DNA of 64,000 bases from Ruminococcoides sp052118065. Its GTDB lineage: Bacteria; Bacillota; Clostridia; Oscillospirales; Acutalibacteraceae. The translations under genes were made by a program, and so were the position numbers. The number at the start of each line of letters is the position of its first letter. The stretch's first letter is position 1. Location: positions 21,237 to 85,236 of the forward strand of contig JBQKHY010000009.1 of the NCBI GenBank assembly GCA_052118065.1. The letters are read 5' to 3'. The notes under the pieces are model-generated. The model searched no databases, was not told where the DNA came from, and saw nothing but the letters and a program-made list of their open reading frames with translations. Below, in pieces: positions 46,762-55,286 of the stretch.

Positions 46762-48687
46762 TTACTTAACTACAATCTTACACTTTGCAGACTTTTTTCT
46801 GCCGTCTTTTGCAGTAGCGTAAATATAGCAAGTGCCTTTTTTCTTTGCAGTTACTTTACCGTTTTGTGCAACTGTTGCAATTTTTGTATTTGATGATTTC
46901 CAAGATACTGCCTTATTATTTGCATTCTTTGGATAAACAGTAGCTTTTAGTGTAACTGTTTTCTGTTTAGCTTTGCCCTTTGCTTTTAGGTTAGCTGACT
47001 TTCTGTTAAGTTTAACAGATGTTACAGGTTGCTTTACTGTTACCTTAACAGTAGCGTATTTATTGCTACCATCAAGTGCCATTACTTTAATTGTTGCAGT
47101 GCCTCTACCCTTTGCAGTGATTTTACCACTTTGGTTTACTGTTGCTACTTTAGCATTAGAAGTTGTCCACTTTAATTTTTTATTTGTTGCATTAGTTGGA
47201 GTTACTGTTGCTTTAACAGTTGTACTTCTACCCTTTACCAATACAACTGACTTCTTACTTAATGATACCTTAACAACTTTCTTTACTGTTGGTTTTGTTG
47301 TATCTGTTTCTTTATCTGAATACACTCCACCACCGGCAACTAGAATTTTACCTTCATTAATCATTTTCTTAAATGTTACCTTTATCTCAGCTAATCTATC
47401 CTTATGACTTCTAGCTGTTGATTGGTCACTATAAGAATCTTTATTTGGATAATCAGGATATTCCTTATCCCACTTGTTGATAATGTCATAAGGTGATGTA
47501 CCCTTAGGGATAAACTCACCTTGGATTGTACCTACTGATGTAATCTGTAGTGGAATACCGTACTTCTTAGAATTATTAGTCCATGTAGCCGGATAATACA
47601 AAGTTTGAGAATCTATACTATTTTCAATTATCTTTTCATTACCGACAACAGAAATTGTATCGCCGATACAATCAGTAGTAAACATTATTGGACAAGTTCC
47701 ACTATTAGTATTATCACAAAACATAATAGAATACTGAGTATCAGGCTTTAATCCATCTGAAAGGGTTTTACTGTAGTATAGTTTATTTAAATCATAATAA
47801 AGTTTACCGTCAGCATCTTCTTCAAGCTTTTCAGCTTTCATCATCCAACCATAGAAAGGCATACCAACTGAATTTTCATAAATATGAGCATAATAAACAT
47901 TGCCTTCCCAATCAGGCTTTTCAAAATATATTTTTCCACTATTTTTATAAACAGTTATATCAAAAGTAGCTGACAACTCCTTACACTTAACTGTAATAGT
48001 ATTGTTACCCAGAGTAAGCTTATCAGTACCCTCTAATGTATAATTATTTATTGTTACTATATTATTATTGGTATCAGTAGCTTCAACATTTAATCCATCA
48101 GAATTAAATGTTTCTCCCTCAATATAAATTGTCTTTTTTGGTAATGAAACAACCTTTAAATCAACATAGTTAGGTGTAACTTTAGTAGTTTCTCTGGTAG
48201 TTGCATCATCACTAATTTTGAAATCATCAACAATTGCTTCACCATTAAGTCCTGTTACTATTTCGGGACTATTTTTAATAGTAAAGGTACCATGTTGTAA
48301 AACTTTAAATGTTGCTTTACAAAGTCTTACATCTTTATATTTTGTTTTGTAACCACTAATATTGCTTCCGGCATAATAAACATAACCCTCAATATCAGTA
48401 TTTATCATAATACCATCTGTACCATCCTTGCCTATATCAGGCATTGAGAAACTTTCAAGTTGTAATCCACTCTTATCATACTCTAATTGACCTTGAAAAT
48501 TTTCCCAATCGTAATTAGAATTAATATAATAAGTATATGTTACCGTATCAGTTACCCTAGCACCTATGCCATTAATCCATACATAATCATCATCTGTTGA
48601 TGATATTGCTGAAACTGATATTCCACCAAAAGTTGAACATATCATAAGTATAGATAGTAATATGCTAAAAAACTTCTTACCTTTCAT
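46762..48687 (-). CDS. Secreted cohesin-like plus Ig-like surface protein
   Basis: 641 aa, signal peptide KFFSILLSILMICSTFGGIS. About 35-170 has a cohesin-like pattern (TVTYTYYINSNYDWENFQGQ LEYDKSG; GYVYYAGSNISGYKTKY; LCKATFKVLQHGTFTIKNSP). A Big_3/4-like domain follows (IYIEGETFNSDGLNVEATDT), then about 255-450 an unassigned carbohydrate-binding-like region (EGNVYYAHIYENSVGMPFYG, YSIMFCDNTNSGTCPIMFTT). Two Lys-rich Big_2 domains close it, nearly identical at DNA level to those of the 38-40 kb gene. If the first domain is a true cohesin it could hold dockerin-bearing enzymes, as in amylosome scaffolds, but I see no dockerin in this window. Confidence 0.72.
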   Translation of the reverse strand: MKGKKFFSILLSILMICSTFGGISVSAISSTDDDYVWINGIGARVTDTVTYTYYINSNYDWENFQGQLEYDKSGLQLESFSMPDIGKDGTDGIMINTDIEGYVYYAGSNISGYKTKYKDVRLCKATFKVLQHGTFTIKNSPEIVTGLNGEAIVDDFKISDDATTRETTKVTPNYVDLKVVSLPKKTIYIEGETFNSDGLNVEATDTNNNIVTINNYTLEGTDKLTLGNNTITVKCKELSATFDITVYKNSGKIYFEKPDWEGNVYYAHIYENSVGMPFYGWMMKAEKLEEDADGKLYYDLNKLYYSKTLSDGLKPDTQYSIMFCDNTNSGTCPIMFTTDCIGDTISVVGNEKIIENSIDSQTLYYPATWTNNSKKYGIPLQITSVGTIQGEFIPKGTSPYDIINKWDKEYPDYPNKDSYSDQSTARSHKDRLAEIKVTFKKMINEGKILVAGGGVYSDKETDTTKPTVKKVVKVSLSKKSVVLVKGRSTTVKATVTPTNATNKKLKWTTSNAKVATVNQSGKITAKGRGTATIKVMALDGSNKYATVKVTVKQPVTSVKLNRKSANLKAKGKAKQKTVTLKATVYPKNANNKAVSWKSSNTKIATVAQNGKVTAKKKGTCYIYATAKDGRKKSAKCKIVVK

Positions 48688-48805
48688 ACAAAATCCTCCA
48701 TTTACTAATTATAGTTATATTTTACCATATAGAAAGTTTATAATCTATTATGATAGTTTACAAATTGTTTATTTATCCGTTGTGCAACTTGCTTACAACA
48801 AAGAT

Positions 48806-48830
48806 AAAGGCTACCCAATGGATAGCCTTT
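48806..48830 (-). terminator. Terminator of the GLUG/Ig/CxxC repeat gene
   Basis: AAAGGCTA / TAGCCTTT perfect stem with a 9-nt loop, 22 nt after the stop at 48852. Confidence 0.75.
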
Positions 48831-48851
48831 CGTAAAATTACTATTTAATTG

Positions 48852-51800
48852 TTACTTCTTAGTAGTAACATTGGTTACTGTCCAAGTTGAATATGCCTTA
48901 CCGTTTTTATCATTATAATATGCACGGATACGGATATACACTTTCTTCTTTCCTATTAGTTTCTTAACTGTTTGAGAAGTAGCATTGCCACTCTTTACAG
49001 TAATTTTCTTTGCACCTGAGAAATTACGCTTGTATGAATACTGAATTTCATAACCCTTAGCACCTGCAACTTTCTTCCAATTTAGTTTGAAAGACTTTGA
49101 CATTGCAGTTGCTTTTACACCAGTAGGCTTAGCAAGTTTTTTCTTTGCAATTGTCCTTTGTGGTTTTATAACCTTGCCACATACTGAGCAATGACTACCT
49201 TCAGTCTTACCATTTGCAGTATAAGTTGCAGATACTGCTTTATCAATTACAACTGTATGGTCAGTCATAGGCATCTTTTCTGTATAAGTATCACCACAAG
49301 TTGAGCAAGTGTATTTCTTAACACCTTCTTCTGTACAAGTAGCTTCTTTTGTTACTACTGAATTATAATTATGGTCAATCTTTTGAGTAATTGTATCCTT
49401 ATAACTGTCACCACATAAATCACAAATATGTAGAGTATAACCATCTGTTGTACAGGTTGGTGCTACTACTTTTTCAGAATATTTATGTTCTAGTTTAGGA
49501 ATTTGTTCACTATAATTTTCGTTACATTTTGTACAAGTATATTGCTTATAACCTGCTGTACTACAAGTGGCATCTACTGTCTTTGAAAGTTCAAAATTAT
49601 GATTTAATGCATTTTGATATTCAACATAACTGTCGCCACAACTTTGGCAAGTATATGTTACACTACCTCTTGTTGTACAAGAAGGTACTGCTGTAACCTG
49701 TGCAGTATAGCTATGATTTAGTTTAGGAATTACCTTTTGTGGTACTAAAACAGTATCACAAACATTACAATGGCTACCTTCTGTTAAACCGTTTTCTTTA
49801 CAGGTTGCAGGTTTACCATAATCAGTAATTGGGTTATGACCTGTTTCTTTTACATAAGAATCACGATATGTATCACCACAATCCTTACAAGTATATTCCG
49901 TATAACCTCTTTCTGTACAAGTTGGCTTTACTACTTTTTCACTATAATTATGGTTTAGCTTTTCAACCTTTTCTTTTTTCACAACTTTATCACAAGTTGT
50001 ACAGTACATTTCTCTTTCACCAGTAGATGTACAAGTAGCTTCCTTTGTAACTACCCATTCGTTAGTTTGGTTATGAATAGTAACTTCAAAGCTTGCAGAT
50101 AAAGAATTACAAGAAACTGTAATCATATTTGATTCATCAGAATCTCCAAAACCACTTATTTCATAATTCTTAATAGGTTCTATCTTTTTGTTGTCATATG
50201 TACCGTAAACAATCATACCTGTAGTATCTAGCTTTTCACCTTTTAGATATGTTGTTTTTGTAGGTGGTGTAACTGTTAGCTTAACAAGAGTTTTATCCTT
50301 AACTGTAACATTAACATTTGCAGTCTTACCATCATAAGTAACCTTTACAGTACCCTTGCCTACTGTTGATGGTAGTGAAGAAATATGATAATCAGTAACT
50401 ACCTTTGATGTACCGTCATTATAATGTGCAGTAACCTCCATACCTGTCTTGTCAAAATCTGTACCAACTATATAAGTTGTTTTTGCAGGTTGTTTTGTAA
50501 TAGAGATTGAGTCTACATATTTTTCTACAACATCAACAGTAAAATAAGTTGCAAAATCACCATAAGAAACTTTAACAAGTTGTGGACCTAATTCATCTGT
50601 AATTTCTGATGTTTCATAGTCGGTAATTTCTTCACTTAATCCATTGTCATATTTTACAGTAATCACCATACCTGTTCTATCAAATTTTTCACCGGAATAA
50701 TATGACATCTTATTTGGTTTAGAAGTTATAGCTAATTCTTCAATCTTTTTCTTAGCAAAGTTAATATTGAATTTTGTTGTAAAATCTTTGTATTTAACTG
50801 TAACAGTTTGTGTACCTGCAGTATTATCATACTGTAATTCATAGTCCTTGATACTTTCCTTATATCCATCATTACGAAGTGTAACAATATCCAAACCCTT
50901 AGTATCTAACTTTTGACCTTCAATATAGTCAGTCTTTTTAGGTAGAGAATTTACAAGTATTCCGATAATTTTTACAGGAACAACCTTTACCTTAAAGCTA
51001 ACAGAAAATCCTTCATATGTATATGTTGCATCATAAGTACCGGAATTATTAATGTCAACACCGGTAATATTTGATGATGTTAATGGAACAAATTCTCTAG
51101 TACCATTATCATAGGCAATTCTTACTGAGCCACCTGTATAATCCGGCTTTGTACCTCTTACAAATTCTGTTTTATCAGGTAAAGTGATAAGAGAAACATC
51201 CACTACCTTAGGTTTTACAGTAACATTAATGTTGTATGTTAGTGTTTTGTTACGGTATGTAACTGTAACTGTCTGTTCACCTGTAGAAGATAAATCATAA
51301 CCACTAAGCATATTCTTTGTAATATCAATATTTTCAGAAGTGTTATCAACATAATATACAGTAATTGAACCATCTACTTTAAAGTCATCACCTAAGAAGT
51401 AATTAGTTTTTGATGGAGCTTCATTAAATTCAATTGTATCAATTTTCTTATTTCCGTTCTGCATATTATCTCTTAACTGAGGATATGGGTACTCAAAATT
51501 CTTATTAACTGTCCAAACATTAGAGAAATCAAAACCGTTAAAGTAGCTTTCATCACTCATTTGTTCATCGGTTAATGAAGTTGCACCACTTTTTGATGTA
51601 TTGCAATTATTTAAATAATAGCAATTTGATGCAGAAACATAACTAAAACCACCAAATTCAAAAGATGAAGTTTCTGTATCAACCACACCTATAGTTTCAA
51701 CATTATAACAATTTGTAGCTGCATTAATTCCCCAAGTAATTGCATTTACATATGCAGTAACATTATTTCCTTTTATATTAAAAACACCACCACTGTTATA

Positions 51801-52616
51801 ACAATCTTTAATCTTTTGACCTGCACCGGATATACCGGCTTCAAAAATAGTACCGTTATAATTTTCACTAAAATTAGTTAGACGACCTGAATTGTATGAT
51901 AAAGAAACATTATCACCTTGTCCACAAATGCCACCCATAAATAATGAAATATGATCTCCGTTATCATACTTATTAAAGAAGTCCTTTACAGAACCTGCAA
52001 TCTGAGCATTGTTAGAACATTTAGTAATACTACCGGTAGCATTATATCCAACAATACCTCCGGCAAACATTTGTTTATCAAAGCAGTAAGCATTTATATT
52101 ACCACTTAGAATATGACAATTCTCTATAGTACCGGAATTATATGCACAAATTCCACCAACATATGTATTAAATACAGTATCAGAATCAATACCATTACAA
52201 TTGATAGCTACCGACTCAACTGAAAGATTTTTGATTGTACCGGAATTGTTAGCAAAAAGTCCAAAGTATTTACTAGGCATACCACTGAACCCAGCAATTC
52301 TTAATCCTTTAATGGTGTGATTATTGCCATCAAATGTACCTGTAAAGGCAGTGTTACTGTAAATATCTTCACTACCTATAGGATTCCAGCCATATTCATT
52401 ATTAAAATTATAATCTCCACCGTCTGCTAAATCATCTGTCATATCAATATCTGTCATAAGAATGTAATCAGCATTCATATCATTACGAATATTATATAAG
52501 TCATCAATATTCCAAATTTCTTTAGCATTTTCATCTGCCAGTGCAGTTGTACCTAACACAGAAAATGCACTGATTACCATCAATACTGACAGTATCGAAC
52601 TAATGATTTTTTTCAT
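48852..52616 (-). CDS. Giant secreted GLUG / Ig-like / CxxC-repeat / Fn3 protein
   Basis: 1254 aa from ATG 52616 (AGGAGGGCATATT upstream). Signal peptide (KKIISSILSVLMVISAFSVL). A GLUG-type beta-helix covers about 30-370 (FTGTFDGNNHTIKGLRIAGF, GLFANNSGTIKNLSVESVAI, GGICAYNSGTIENCHILSGN). About seven Big_3/4-like domains follow (FLGDDFKVDGSITVYYVDNT and relatives). Then come about eight 35-45-aa repeats with CxxCG, for example ATCTEEGVKKYTCSTCGDTY, each ending in a conserved NH. A C-terminal Fn3-like domain closes it (FKLNWKKVAGAKGYEIQYSY). No catalytic motif or sorting signal, so probably an adhesive surface or secreted protein. The Cys pairs could bind metal or form disulfides. Confidence 0.82.
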   Translation of the reverse strand: MKKIISSILSVLMVISAFSVLGTTALADENAKEIWNIDDLYNIRNDMNADYILMTDIDMTDDLADGGDYNFNNEYGWNPIGSEDIYSNTAFTGTFDGNNHTIKGLRIAGFSGMPSKYFGLFANNSGTIKNLSVESVAINCNGIDSDTVFNTYVGGICAYNSGTIENCHILSGNINAYCFDKQMFAGGIVGYNATGSITKCSNNAQIAGSVKDFFNKYDNGDHISLFMGGICGQGDNVSLSYNSGRLTNFSENYNGTIFEAGISGAGQKIKDCYNSGGVFNIKGNNVTAYVNAITWGINAATNCYNVETIGVVDTETSSFEFGGFSYVSASNCYYLNNCNTSKSGATSLTDEQMSDESYFNGFDFSNVWTVNKNFEYPYPQLRDNMQNGNKKIDTIEFNEAPSKTNYFLGDDFKVDGSITVYYVDNTSENIDITKNMLSGYDLSSTGEQTVTVTYRNKTLTYNINVTVKPKVVDVSLITLPDKTEFVRGTKPDYTGGSVRIAYDNGTREFVPLTSSNITGVDINNSGTYDATYTYEGFSVSFKVKVVPVKIIGILVNSLPKKTDYIEGQKLDTKGLDIVTLRNDGYKESIKDYELQYDNTAGTQTVTVKYKDFTTKFNINFAKKKIEELAITSKPNKMSYYSGEKFDRTGMVITVKYDNGLSEEITDYETSEITDELGPQLVKVSYGDFATYFTVDVVEKYVDSISITKQPAKTTYIVGTDFDKTGMEVTAHYNDGTSKVVTDYHISSLPSTVGKGTVKVTYDGKTANVNVTVKDKTLVKLTVTPPTKTTYLKGEKLDTTGMIVYGTYDNKKIEPIKNYEISGFGDSDESNMITVSCNSLSASFEVTIHNQTNEWVVTKEATCTSTGEREMYCTTCDKVVKKEKVEKLNHNYSEKVVKPTCTERGYTEYTCKDCGDTYRDSYVKETGHNPITDYGKPATCKENGLTEGSHCNVCDTVLVPQKVIPKLNHSYTAQVTAVPSCTTRGSVTYTCQSCGDSYVEYQNALNHNFELSKTVDATCSTAGYKQYTCTKCNENYSEQIPKLEHKYSEKVVAPTCTTDGYTLHICDLCGDSYKDTITQKIDHNYNSVVTKEATCTEEGVKKYTCSTCGDTYTEKMPMTDHTVVIDKAVSATYTANGKTEGSHCSVCGKVIKPQRTIAKKKLAKPTGVKATAMSKSFKLNWKKVAGAKGYEIQYSYKRNFSGAKKITVKSGNATSQTVKKLIGKKKVYIRIRAYYNDKNGKAYSTWTVTNVTTKK

Positions 52617-52874
52617 AATATGCCCTCCTAGAGTTTTAATATGTATAAAGCGTACCATTGAAATAGGGAAAATTCAACAATTTTTGTTATTTTTGTATCA
52701 TTGAACTAAGCTATCAGCATACTGTTGTTAAAAACTACAATACAAATTAATATTGCCCTGTGAAAATCATTACATAAATACTATTAAAATACATTTATAA
52801 AAAATATTATGCATATCTAAATATTTATGATAGAATTTAAGTAAGGAAAATTATTGAAGGAATGAGGTGATAAA
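52617..52874 (+). promoter_or_regulatory. Divergent intergenic region with the left 52-bp repeat
   Basis: Promoter region for the WYL gene (plus) and the giant surface protein (minus). The segment 52821-52872, running into the ribosome site of the WYL gene, is about 88 percent identical to 60731-60782 at the far end of the locus. Confidence 0.5.
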
Positions 52875-54122
52875 ATGGCTTACAATGAATTAATAAAGAA
52901 CTTTAATCGTATTCGTGACTATATGAGGGAATTTTATGTATATGGCTTTAAAAGTAGAGATAAATTCACAAGGAAAAGCAGTCGTTCTTATGATGATGAG
53001 CGTAGAAGAATTGAAAGTTGGCTTGGCGACTATATGAGTTTCCGTCAAACTGCTGACGGTAAAAATGTTTTTATGTCAATTGATAGTAGAGTATCCCACC
53101 ACAATCCCCTATACAAAGCCTTTAAAACAAAGAGTTTTACCGATGGGGATATTACCCTACACTTTATTCTTATGGATATATTAAGTTGTACGGAAGAACC
53201 TTTATCGATCAGTGAAATTACCGAAAAGATAGATGAATATTTGTGCAACTTTTCAAATCCAAGAATATTTGATGAGTCAACTGTAAGGAAAAAGTTAAGG
53301 GAATATGTTGCTGAGGGGATAATCGTAAAAGAAAAGAAAGGTAAAGCTCTGTATTACAGTTTATCAAAGGATAATGTTAATTTAGATTTTAATGTTATAG
53401 ATTTCTTTTCTGAGGTTGCACCTTGTGGAGTAATCGGTTCTTTTCTTCTTGACAAATGTAACAGTCATAAAGAACTTTTTCAGTTTAAGCATCACTATAT
53501 TACCGGTGCTATGGATAGTGAGATTATGTGTGAACTTTTCATAGCTATGAATGAAAAGAAAAATGCTACAATAGAAATTCTAAACAGGCATAAAGAAAAG
53601 GTAACAGAAAGCCTTGTAGTACCTTTAAGAATTATGATAAGTGTACAAAACGGTAGGCAGTACCTTATGGCATACTCACATAATTTTAATAGGATAACCT
53701 CCTATAGACTTGATAATATTCTTTCTGTAAAAATCAATGACAAGTGTGATAACTTTGATGAATTGAGAAATAATCTAAAAAATATGATGCCAAAACTTTG
53801 GGGTGTCAGTTCTTCCGGAAAGTCTAATCAAAGAGTAGAGTCAGTTCAGTTTACAGTATATTACAGTGATGAAGAAGAATTCATACATAACCGATTAGAA
53901 AGAGAAAAGCGTTGTGGTACAGTAGAAAAACTTGACAATAATCACAGTAGATTTTCTGCAAATGTATATGATTCCAGTGAATTAATACCTTGGATTAGAA
54001 CTTTTATCTGTAGGATAACAGAAATTAATTTTTCAAATAAAGAACTGGAAAATCAGTTTAAAAATGATATTAAAGAAATGTACAAGCTATATGGCATTAA
54101 GGAGGACAACAATGATATTTAG
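52875..54122 (+). CDS. WYL-domain transcriptional regulator 1
   Basis: 415 aa; GAGGTGATAAA precedes ATG 52875. N-terminal winged-helix region with two HTH-like stretches (LHFILMDILSCTEEPLSISE ITEKI; STVRKKLREYVAEGIIVKEK). Then a WYL domain (about 205-300: KVTESLVVPLRIMISVQNGR QYLMAYSHNFNRITSYRLDN) and a C-terminal WCX-like part (VQFTVYYSDEEEFIHNRLER). WYL domains bind nucleic acid or nucleotide-like ligands and often control defence and RNA- or DNA-damage genes. It overlaps the second WYL gene by 11 nt and heads the locus with the TROVE-like protein and RtcB, so it is the likely sensor-regulator of that system. Confidence 0.88.
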   Translation: MAYNELIKNFNRIRDYMREFYVYGFKSRDKFTRKSSRSYDDERRRIESWLGDYMSFRQTADGKNVFMSIDSRVSHHNPLYKAFKTKSFTDGDITLHFILMDILSCTEEPLSISEITEKIDEYLCNFSNPRIFDESTVRKKLREYVAEGIIVKEKKGKALYYSLSKDNVNLDFNVIDFFSEVAPCGVIGSFLLDKCNSHKELFQFKHHYITGAMDSEIMCELFIAMNEKKNATIEILNRHKEKVTESLVVPLRIMISVQNGRQYLMAYSHNFNRITSYRLDNILSVKINDKCDNFDELRNNLKNMMPKLWGVSSSGKSNQRVESVQFTVYYSDEEEFIHNRLEREKRCGTVEKLDNNHSRFSANVYDSSELIPWIRTFICRITEINFSNKELENQFKNDIKEMYKLYGIKEDNNDI

Positions 54123-55023
54123 TGAATTATACAGTGCCTACTACAATGCTGTTGCTGAAATTCTTAAGAAAGCAGTAAAAGAACCTATTAACAAAGATGA
54201 TATTAGAAAAATTGTAAATAGATATGCTTTTAGTGAAAGTATAATAAATATTGAACCTGCATTAGTTGAAGAAAAGTGGCAACTTCTCTTGCCTAAGGGT
54301 ACAACTCCAATTAAAGAAGAACCAAAAATGCCACTGACTAATATTGAAAAAAGATGGCTAAAGGCAATTTTTCAAGATCCAAGAATTAAACTTTTTACTG
54401 ATGATACTTTAGATTTTCCTGATGTAGAGCCTTTATTTACAAGTGAAGATTACTATATTTTCGACAAATATAACGATGGTGATTCCTTTGAAGATAAGCA
54501 GTATATAGCTAATTTTAGAACTGCACTTGACGGAATAAGGAACAAATACCCACTAATCATAAAAATGAAAAATCGCTATAATGAGGATATATGTTTTAAA
54601 TTTTTTCCGAAATATATGGAATACTCGGAAAAGGATGATAAATTCCGACTTATCAGCAATGACAAGCATTATGGTGGCACTATCAATATGGGCAGAGTGA
54701 TTTCTTGTGAAAAATATGATGGCAGACTAAAGTACAAAAAATATACTAAGAAAGCCTCAAAAAACAAAACTGTAATCTTTGAACTTATTGATGAAAGAAA
54801 TGCACTTGAAAGAGTGTTAATGCATTTTGCTCACTTTGAAAAGCAAGTTGAAAAAGTAGAAGAAGAAAAATACAGAGTTACAATAAACTATGATAAAGAT
54901 GATGAAACAGAAATTGTAATTCGCATTTTATCCTTTGGACAAATGGTAAAGGTGGTTGAACCAAATAGTTTTGTAGATTTAATTAAAGATAGATTACTTA
55001 AGCAAAAAAGTTGTGGACTTTAA
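54112..55023 (+). CDS. WYL-domain transcriptional regulator 2
   Basis: 303 aa from ATG 54112 (GGAGGACAAC upstream), overlapping the first WYL gene by 11 nt. It lacks an obvious HTH at the very N-terminus (ELYSAYYNAVAEILKKAVKE). A WYL domain is recognisable in the middle (YPLIIKMKNRYNEDICFKFF PKYMEYSEKDDKFRLISNDK), with a C-terminal WCX-like part (KYRVTINYDKDDETEIVIRI LSFGQMVKVVEP). Pairs of adjacent WYL proteins are known to act as heteromers. Probably works with regulator 1 on the promoter(s) of this locus. Confidence 0.82.
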   Translation: MIFSELYSAYYNAVAEILKKAVKEPINKDDIRKIVNRYAFSESIINIEPALVEEKWQLLLPKGTTPIKEEPKMPLTNIEKRWLKAIFQDPRIKLFTDDTLDFPDVEPLFTSEDYYIFDKYNDGDSFEDKQYIANFRTALDGIRNKYPLIIKMKNRYNEDICFKFFPKYMEYSEKDDKFRLISNDKHYGGTINMGRVISCEKYDGRLKYKKYTKKASKNKTVIFELIDERNALERVLMHFAHFEKQVEKVEEEKYRVTINYDKDDETEIVIRILSFGQMVKVVEPNSFVDLIKDRLLKQKSCGL

Positions 55024-55076
55024 GTTCGCAACTTTTTTTCCAAGATAAATGAAAATAAAAATTGTAAAATAATGTC

Positions 55077-55254
55077 AACAACTGAAAGGAAGTAAGTTGT
55101 TAAAAGACGCTTACAGCAATTTCTAATCCAAGATTAATGATTAATTATAAATCATACAAAGCGTCTTGTTCTAAAGGCACAGACAGCAAACCTTTTCTTT
55201 TTGTAATATTTTATATTACCGTAGTAAGCAACGCTTACCTTTTTAATGTGCCTT
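55077..55254 (+). ncRNA. Candidate structured RNA upstream of the TROVE-like gene (Y-RNA-like?)
   Basis: Within the 263-bp gap, several perfect stems are nested in order. AACAACT (55077-55083) pairs with AGTTGTT (55095-55101). AAGACGCTT (55104-55112) pairs with AAGCGTCTT (55159-55167), enclosing ATGATT/AATCAT. AAGGCACA (55174-55181) pairs with TGTGCCTT (55247-55254), enclosing two hairpins, GTAATAT/ATATTAC (55203-55219) and GTAAGC/GCTTAC (55224-55238). The last unit is a multi-branch, tRNA-like layout. Bacterial Ro/TROVE proteins bind Y RNAs encoded next to them, some with a tRNA-like module, so a Y-RNA role is plausible. It could instead be a structured mRNA leader. Boundaries are uncertain. 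Confidence 0.55.
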
Positions 55255-55286
55255 GTTTTCATTTTATCTTTAAGGAGGAACATACA

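Noticed and set aside
49100..50050. CRISPR-like array
   Set aside because: The regular DNA spacing comes from the protein repeats with CxxC; repeats are coding, variable in length and in frame.
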